Under the pieces are notes generated by a model. That model saw nothing but the letters and a program-made list of their open reading frames with translations. It searched no databases and was not told where the DNA came from. The position numbers were made by a program, and so were the translations under genes. Shown here in pieces: positions 59,048 through 64,000 of a stretch of DNA of 64,000 nt. The stretch is from Gammaproteobacteria bacterium Ga0077536 (GTDB taxonomy: Bacteria > Pseudomonadota > Gammaproteobacteria > Ga0077536): NCBI GenBank assembly GCA_001464935.1, contig LNEL01000057.1:1-64000 (forward strand), read 5' to 3'. The stretch's first letter is position 1. The number at the start of each line of letters is the position of its first letter.

Positions 59048-59829
59048 GGCTGCTGTGCCGGGGTTTGGCGTGGCTGCCTGCTGATGTTCACTGAATTTAG
59101 CCACGGAGAACACAGAGAACACGGAGGGGGAATTGGATCCTTGCTCCGACGCCGGCAGTTCGTAGGTTGGGCTGACGCAGGAAGCCCAACATCGGGTGTC
59201 TCCGGTGCCGCCCCTCACGCGTCGTGACCGTGGCGCGCTCGTGTAGCCCGGGTGGAGCGCGCAGCGCGGAACCCGGGAGCGGCCTGTCAGACCCTGCAGA
59301 TCCCGGGTTCCACTGCGTTCCACCCGGGCTACACCGAGCTTTCATCAGTTCGTAGGTTGGGCTGACGCAGGAAGCCCAACATCGGGTGTCTCCGGTGCCG
59401 CCCCTCACGCGTCGTGACCGTAGCGCTGACGCCGGAATCCCGACACCCAACGGACGAGTCCACGCACTCACGCCATCGTCATGCCCGGACATTCGCAGCA
59501 TGTGTCGAGCTTCCTCGCGCGAACGCCACGGTCGTCGAACTCATGCATCGCCCGCCATGAGAAAGGAGGTGCCGGCCCATCGGTTTCGTGCCGCAGGCGT
59601 CATCGCCAATCGGGTGCGGTGCCACTGCTGCATCGACCAGCTCGAGGGGCCAGCAGCACGACGCCGTTGGCCTGGCACTCGAGGAGGAATGAAACCCTTC
59701 ATCAACGACGCGACCCGGACAATGTTGGGCTTCCTGCGTCAGCCCAACCTACGAACTGCCGGCGTCGGAGCAAAGATTCGATTCCCCCTCCGTGTTCTTC
59801 GTGTTCTCCGTGGCCGGGCGCAGCCCGTC
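59048..59829. repeat. Large repeat mosaic bounded by ~90-base inverted repeats
   Basis: No gene is supported here. From 59100 to about 59190, a dispersed arm (GCCACGGAGAACACAGAG), a CTCCGACGCCGGCAG stretch and GGTTGGGCTGACGCAGG follow in order. The same order returns inverted at about 59725-59815 (GCGTCAGCCCAACC through CTCCGTGGCC). A 76-base segment at 59156-59231 is repeated without change in direct orientation at 59346-59421. Between these two copies, 59241-59334 is a hairpin of the GTGTAGCCCGGG family. The interior 59424-59724 is otherwise unremarkable. Flanking genes are convergent. Confidence 0.85.
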
Positions 59830-61665
59830 TCAGGCGGCATCGATGAACCCCGATTTCGCCGCCTTGCCGGCGTGCAGCCCCACGATCTTGCGCAACTGCT
59901 CGAAGGTGTAGGGTTTGGACAGGAAGTCGTCCATGCCGGCGTCGAGGCACGCGGCGCGGTCTTCGGCGAACGCGCTCGCGGTCAGGGCCACCAGCGGGGT
60001 GCGGGCTTTGCCGCTGGCGTCTTCCTCGCGCCGGATGGCGCGGGCGGCGGTCAGGCCGTCCATCACCGGCATGTGGCAATCCATCAGCACGAGATCGTAG
60101 GCGCCGTCGCGCCAGCATTCGACGCCGATCTGGCCGTTGTCGGCGGTTTCAACCATACAGCCGAGCTGCTCGAGCATCGCGCTGCCCAGCGCCTGGTTCA
60201 CCGGGTTGTCCTCGACCAGCAGCACGCGCGAGCCCTCGAGCGACGGCGCGTCGCCAGCGTCGGCAGCGCTGGCCGGCGCTGCGTCCGCGGCGTGTTCGAC
60301 CCGACCGACATCGACGGTGCAGGTGAACGTGGATCCTTCGCCCGGCACGCTGGAGACGGCGATCTCACCGTGCATGCGCCGCGCGAGTTCCTGGCTGATC
60401 GCGAGTCCGAGGCCCGAGCCGCCGAACAGGCGGGTGGTCGAACCGTCGGCCTGCGAGAACGCCTTGAACAGCCGCGGCAGTTTGTCCGGCGCGATGCCCA
60501 CGCCCGTGTCGCGCACCGTCAGCCGCAAGCGCAGCCGGCCGGGTGCCGCGCCTTCGATCACCGCGCCCTCGATGTCCACCCGTCCCGCGGCGGTGAACTT
60601 GATGGCGTTCCCGATCAGATTGTGCGCAATCTGCCGCAGCCGGGCCGCGTCGCCCCGCACGCGCGCCGGCATGTCCGCCGCAACCCGGCATTCGCAGGCA
60701 AGCCCCTTGCCGCGCGCGATGATCTCGAGTGACTCGACCGTCCGGCGGATCAGTGCCCCGGGATCGAGTTCGGTGTCCTCGAGTTCGAGCATGCCGGCCT
60801 CGATGCGCGAGAAGTCGAGAATGTCGTCGATGAGGCTGCGCAGATGCTCGCCGCTGTGCGACAGCGTGTCGATCAGCGCCGTCTGTGCCGGGCTCGCCGA
60901 CTGCTGACGCAGCAGTTCGGCGGCGCCGATCACGCCGTTCAGCGGCGTGCGGATTTCGTGGCTCATCGTCGCCAGGAATCGGCTCTTGGCCACGGACGCC
61001 GCGACGGCCTGCTCGTAGGCCGCCTCCGCGCGCCGCGTGCTTTCGAGGCGCGCGGCGGACAGCACGAGGGTGAAGAACACCAGCACGGCGAACAGCCCGG
61101 ACTGGACGAAGAACACGAACACCCGCGGGTAGTCGCCGAGATGCAGTGCCGGGCCGACGCCGAGGCGGTCCAGGATCAGGAACGCGAGGATCGCGAACGC
61201 GCTGAGCGCAAGCCAGGTCACCGCCGAACGATGCAGGCCCGTCGTGGCCATCAGGTAGGGCATCGTGATGAGCCACCACGAAGTCGGCGTGTGGATGCCG
61301 CCCTGCAGCGCCATCATCGCGAGGATGCCGAGAAACGTCACCGCCGAGGCCGCATTGAGTGCGAGCGATGTCCGCCGGCTCACGCGGTAGAGGACGATCA
61401 CGAGCGCGTAGAGCACCGCCGTCAGGGCCAGGAAGGTCGCCTGCGTCGGCTCGCCGGCAAGCAGGGTCAGAGCACCGAAGAATCCGCAGGTGATGAAGCC
61501 CGCCACCAGCGCGAAGGTCAGGCAGCGCAACTGAAAATCTTCGGTGCCGCTCGCACGATGGCCGAGCAGGAGCCCGCTCAGATCGCTCAACAGGCCGGCG
61601 GCGCGCCCGAGGCGCCGCAGCACCATCGATTGGGGGAGGTCGGCCGGATTCAGCATGAGCGGCAT
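59830..61665 (-). CDS. Hybrid sensor histidine kinase/response regulator
   Basis: A 611-residue membrane hybrid kinase. About six hydrophobic helices span roughly 50-210 with no large periplasmic loop. The H-box [21 protein letters not shown] near 230 is followed by ATPase motifs ([34 protein letters not shown]). A C-terminal receiver contains [18 protein letters not shown] near 483 and the phospho-acceptor in [13 protein letters not shown] near 530. No HPt domain or output gene is adjacent. Two starts (61665 and 61656) are possible, and the ribosome site is weak. Confidence 0.9.
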   Translation of the reverse strand: MPLMLNPADLPQSMVLRRLGRAAGLLSDLSGLLLGHRASGTEDFQLRCLTFALVAGFITCGFFGALTLLAGEPTQATFLALTAVLYALVIVLYRVSRRTSLALNAASAVTFLGILAMMALQGGIHTPTSWWLITMPYLMATTGLHRSAVTWLALSAFAILAFLILDRLGVGPALHLGDYPRVFVFFVQSGLFAVLVFFTLVLSAARLESTRRAEAAYEQAVAASVAKSRFLATMSHEIRTPLNGVIGAAELLRQQSASPAQTALIDTLSHSGEHLRSLIDDILDFSRIEAGMLELEDTELDPGALIRRTVESLEIIARGKGLACECRVAADMPARVRGDAARLRQIAHNLIGNAIKFTAAGRVDIEGAVIEGAAPGRLRLRLTVRDTGVGIAPDKLPRLFKAFSQADGSTTRLFGGSGLGLAISQELARRMHGEIAVSSVPGEGSTFTCTVDVGRVEHAADAAPASAADAGDAPSLEGSRVLLVEDNPVNQALGSAMLEQLGCMVETADNGQIGVECWRDGAYDLVLMDCHMPVMDGLTAARAIRREEDASGKARTPLVALTASAFAEDRAACLDAGMDDFLSKPYTFEQLRKIVGLHAGKAAKSGFIDAA

Positions 61666-61775
61666 AGCGGCCGCGCGGCAGCCGGGCTTGACGTCCGGCC
61701 GCCGCGACGGACAACACGGCGCGCGGGACTTGTGCGAAGCTTGGCCACCACCACCACGAACCGACGGAGCTGCCG

Positions 61776-62615
61776 ATGGCCATCGAACTGACCGACATCA
61801 AACTGAATTACGTGACGATCGCCGAAGCGCGCAAGATGTCCGGCCTGCGCGTCGTGCTCGGCGCCTATCCGATCCCGGGCCCGTGGCGGGAATCGTGCAA
61901 GGGCATCCTGTATGTCAAGGGTCTGACCTATACGCCGGTGAAGAGCGCGAACGCGGATGCGTCCGACCTCGCGATCGGGATGAACGATTCGCAGAGCGAG
62001 CTGATTGAATGGAGCGGGCAGGGCAGCGCGCCCGTGATCGCGTGGAACGACGAGCGGCCGCGCTCCTCGTGGATCGACCAGTTGAATCTCGCCGAGCGAC
62101 TGCAGCCGAATCCGCCGCTGATCCCGGCCGACACCGAAGACCGCATCCGCATGTTCGGTCTCGCGAACGAACTGCTCGGCGAAAACGGCCTGGTCTGGGA
62201 CAAGCGTCTGTTGATGGTCGACGGCCCGCTGAAGACCATGGCCGCGAATGACCCACAGCGCGGTTTCTTCGAGTTCCTCGGCCAGAAATACGGCTACACG
62301 CCGGCCGGCGCCGAGAAGGCCGCGCTGCACATCATCGACATCGTGAACGCCTTCGCCGACCAGATCACGCGCCAGCGCGCCGCCGGCAAGAAGTACCTGA
62401 TCGGCGATCGGCTCAGCGCCCTCGACATCTACTGGGCCGCCTGCTGCGCAATCCTCGATCCGATGCCGCCGGAACGCTGCCCGATGGCCGACGCCTTCCG
62501 CGGCGGTGCCTATGGCAACAGCGATCCGCGCATCGAGAAAGCCCTGATCCCGGCCCTGCGCGAACATCGCGACTTCATCTACGACACGCATCTGGAGATG
62601 CCTGTGGTGTTCTGA
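61776..62615 (+). CDS. Glutathione S-transferase-like protein
   Basis: A 279-residue soluble protein with a thioredoxin-like N-terminal half (LGAYPIPGPWRESCKGILYVKGLTYTPVK) and a helical C-terminal half (KKYLIGDRLSALDIYWAACCAIL near 210), the arrangement of glutathione S-transferases. GGAGCTGCCG precedes the ATG at 61776. The catalytic residue is not certain. A decayed second copy of its last 15 codons is found about 280 bases downstream. Confidence 0.82.
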   Translation: MAIELTDIKLNYVTIAEARKMSGLRVVLGAYPIPGPWRESCKGILYVKGLTYTPVKSANADASDLAIGMNDSQSELIEWSGQGSAPVIAWNDERPRSSWIDQLNLAERLQPNPPLIPADTEDRIRMFGLANELLGENGLVWDKRLLMVDGPLKTMAANDPQRGFFEFLGQKYGYTPAGAEKAALHIIDIVNAFADQITRQRAAGKKYLIGDRLSALDIYWAACCAILDPMPPERCPMADAFRGGAYGNSDPRIEKALIPALREHRDFIYDTHLEMPVVF

Positions 62616-62773
62616 TGGGCCGATTGATGGCCACCGAGAACACAGAGAACACCGAGGAAGATGGAGATTGGTGGGGGGGCGTCCGCGATGCAGGCGCCAT
62701 GCCTGGCGCACGCAGCGAGAAGGCGCCCACTCGAATATTCCTTCTCGGTGTTCTCGGTGGCTTAAACCCCCAT

Positions 62774-62838
62774 CATTCAGGCACAGCCAACACCCACAGC
62801 ACATCGCACTGTAGAACCCGCGCACGCGGCCTGGCGTA
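62774..62838 (-). pseudogene. Decayed second copy of the PQQ-dehydrogenase 3' end
   Basis: CATTCAGGCACAGCCAACAC matches CATTCCGGCACGGCAAACAC at the start of the real 3' end (63059 onward). About 65 bases align, with scattered substitutions. The reading frame is lost before reaching a start. Confidence 0.7.
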
Positions 62839-62842
62839 GCGG

Positions 62843-62906
62843 ACATCGCGATTTCATCTGCGACATGCATCTGGAAATGCCGGCGGTGTTGAAGGGCTTA
62901 TCGATG
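62843..62906 (+). pseudogene. Decayed second copy of the GST gene 3' end
   Basis: The stretch encodes RDFICDMHLEMPAVLKGLS against RDFIYDTHLEMPVVF-stop at the real gene end (62568-62615). The stop is lost and several bases differ. It is too short to be functional and is part of the tandem duplicate. Confidence 0.75.
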
Positions 62907-63057
62907 GCCGCCGCGAACGCAGAGAACACCGAGAAAAATCCGGGTGGGGCGCCCTCCGCGGCGCTCGCGCCGAGCGAGCTGCCTGCGTCGCGGCTACTCC
63001 CATTCAATTGACGCTGTTCTCGGTGTTCTCGGTGTTCTCGGTGGCCATATCCCCCGG

Positions 63058-64000
63058 TCATTCCGGCACGGCAAACACCCACAGCACGCCGCCCTGTGGG
63101 ACCTGCGTGCGCGTCTTGAAGGCCTTGTCGAGGAAGTCCTGCTTGCGTTGGGCGTCGACGCCCCAGCCGGACTGCACGGCGATGTACTGGCGGCCGTCTA
63201 CTTCATAGCTCGCCGGCATGCCGACGACGCCCGAGTTCGTGCGCTGCTGCCACAGCAGCTTGCCGGTCTTCGCATCAAAGGCACGGAAGTAGCGGTCGTT
63301 GGTGCCGCCGGCGAAGACGAGGCCGCCGCCGGTCGCGAGGACGGGGCCCCAGTTGTGGGACTTGAAGTCGACCTTCCACACGCGCTCGCGGGTCTTCAGA
63401 TCCCAGGCCTGCAGTTCTCCGATGTGATCTTTGGCGGCCGGCGTCGGGTTCACTTCGAGCTTCGTCAGCGGCACGCCCATGTAGAGTTCGCCGGGGCGAT
63501 ACTTCGCGGGCTCACCGGTGATCGCGCCGCACAGATTCTCGTTCGCCGGAATGTACAGCAGGCCCGTCTGCGGGCTGTAGGCCGCGGGAGGCCAGTCCTT
63601 GCCGCCCCAGATGCTCGGGCAGAACTCGGTGCGCGCGCCGGCGCGCGGGATGCGCGCTTCGTCGTAGCTCGGGCGGCCCGTCTGCGGATCGATGCCCGTG
63701 TAGACGTTCTGCTGCACATAGGGTTTGGCGTCGACGAAACCGATGCTGCCCTGCTTGCGCTCGAGCCACCACAGGTAGCCGTCGCGGCCCGCGTGCACGA
63801 GCGCCTTGGTCGGCTTGCCGTCGCGTTCGAGATCGAGCAGCAGCGGCGCTGCGACCTCGTCCCAGTCCCACACGTCGTGCCAGTGATACTGATGATGCGC
63901 GCGTATCGCGCCGCTCGCGACGTCGAGTGCGATCACGGACGTCGCGTAGAGATTGTCGCCTTTGCGCTCGTCGCCGATCCACGGGCCCGCGTTGCCGGTG
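63058..64000 (-). CDS. PQQ-dependent alcohol dehydrogenase-like protein (partial, 5' end beyond window)
   Basis: The last 314 or so residues of a beta-propeller quinoprotein. The frame remains open through 64000, so the beginning lies outside the window. HWHDVWDWDEVAAPLL, ALVHAGRDGYLWWLER, CPSIWGGKDWPPAAYSP and WKVDFKSHNWGPVLATGGGLVFAGGTNDRYFRAFDA are the propeller tryptophan-docking repeats of methanol/ethanol dehydrogenase-type PQQ enzymes. The active-site residues lie upstream of the visible part, so the substrate type cannot be determined. No cytochrome c domain follows at the C-terminus (ends VFAVPE). Confidence 0.92.
   Translation of the reverse strand, partial: TGNAGPWIGDERKGDNLYATSVIALDVASGAIRAHHQYHWHDVWDWDEVAAPLLLDLERDGKPTKALVHAGRDGYLWWLERKQGSIGFVDAKPYVQQNVYTGIDPQTGRPSYDEARIPRAGARTEFCPSIWGGKDWPPAAYSPQTGLLYIPANENLCGAITGEPAKYRPGELYMGVPLTKLEVNPTPAAKDHIGELQAWDLKTRERVWKVDFKSHNWGPVLATGGGLVFAGGTNDRYFRAFDAKTGKLLWQQRTNSGVVGMPASYEVDGRQYIAVQSGWGVDAQRKQDFLDKAFKTRTQVPQGGVLWVFAVPE

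Larger units (their letters stand above)
62564..63125. repeat. Tandem duplication of the GST/PQQ-dehydrogenase convergent junction
   Basis: Unit one runs from the GST end (ACATCGCGACTTCATC at 62564) through two inverted repeat arms (62630-62657 and 62742-62761) to a remnant of the PQQ-dehydrogenase 3' end (CATTCAGGCAC at 62774 through about 62838). Unit two begins at 62843 with a decayed GST end (ACATCGCGATTTCATC). It continues with another arm pair (62907-62933 and 63016-63046) and ends in the true dehydrogenase 3' end (CATTCCGGCAC at 63059). The offset is 279-285 bases. The copies have diverged by substitutions and one lost stop. Confidence 0.8.

Noticed and set aside
59386..60732. Open frames translating repeat arms (FSVFSV or HREHREH type peptides)
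   Set aside because: Frames made of the dispersed arms give repeated low-complexity peptides and are typical spurious predictions from these repeats.

Overview
The window is GC-rich, densely coded bacterial chromosome. Gene content points to a Gram-negative proteobacterium, most likely a gammaproteobacterium: outer-membrane porin, lipobox lipoprotein, YceH-family protein, sigma-54 two-component system, RND/MMPL transporters and a PQQ-dependent dehydrogenase. The exact lineage cannot be fixed from sequence alone. Many adjacent genes overlap by ATGA or GTGA, so most of the window is organised in translationally coupled operons.

Layout. 279-10830 (minus): a cyclic beta-1,2-glucan synthase of about 2850 residues, coupled to an FtsH-like membrane protease. 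11049: a small lysine-rich protein. 11319-16147 (minus): acetoacetyl-CoA synthetase coupled to a PAS-GGDEF-EAL protein. 16499-19777 (plus): a single-chain acyl-CoA carboxylase. 20211-21050: a P-loop ATPase. 21333-24471 (minus): a histidine kinase and an NtrC-type regulator, divergent from a porin and a PstS-like protein (24673-26241) that sit behind a sigma-54-like -24/-12 site. 26405-33617 (plus): an eight-gene operon ending in a five-gene futalosine menaquinone pathway set (mqnD, mqnB, mqnE, mqnA, mqnC). 34062-36978: gnd and zwf. 37108-38091: a small secreted protein and an RBBP9-like hydrolase, convergent.

38238-47664 is an arsenic island: arsR with a perfect palindrome just before its start, arsC, arsD, arsA, acr3 and an MFS transporter on the plus strand; an ArsC-like/VOC fusion, a rhodanese, an ECF sigma factor and an AhpD-like protein on the minus strand; then arsM. 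Three proteins of the island end in similar cysteine-rich tails.

48140-55719 (minus) is a tightly overlapped six-gene operon without an assigned pathway: MqnA/MqnD-like protein, thioester-reductase-like SDR with an SCP2-like end, MMPL transporter, LuxE/PaaK-like adenylate-forming protein, class III aminotransferase and DUF547 protein. A second MMPL transporter with a YceH-family protein lies divergently. This is the best candidate here for an undescribed system, possibly making and exporting a reduced or aminated acyl product. 59830-64000 holds a hybrid histidine kinase, a GST-like protein and the 3' part of a PQQ dehydrogenase.

The longer gene-free gaps, many between convergent genes, carry three repeat families: inverted pairs of a GAGAACACCGAG-type arm, a roughly 94-bp hairpin starting GTGTAGCCCGGG, and a GGTTGGGCTGACGCAGG unit. 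At 62564-63125 a whole convergent intergenic unit, including the ends of both flanking genes, is duplicated in tandem. No tRNA, rRNA, CRISPR array or transposase gene was recognised.
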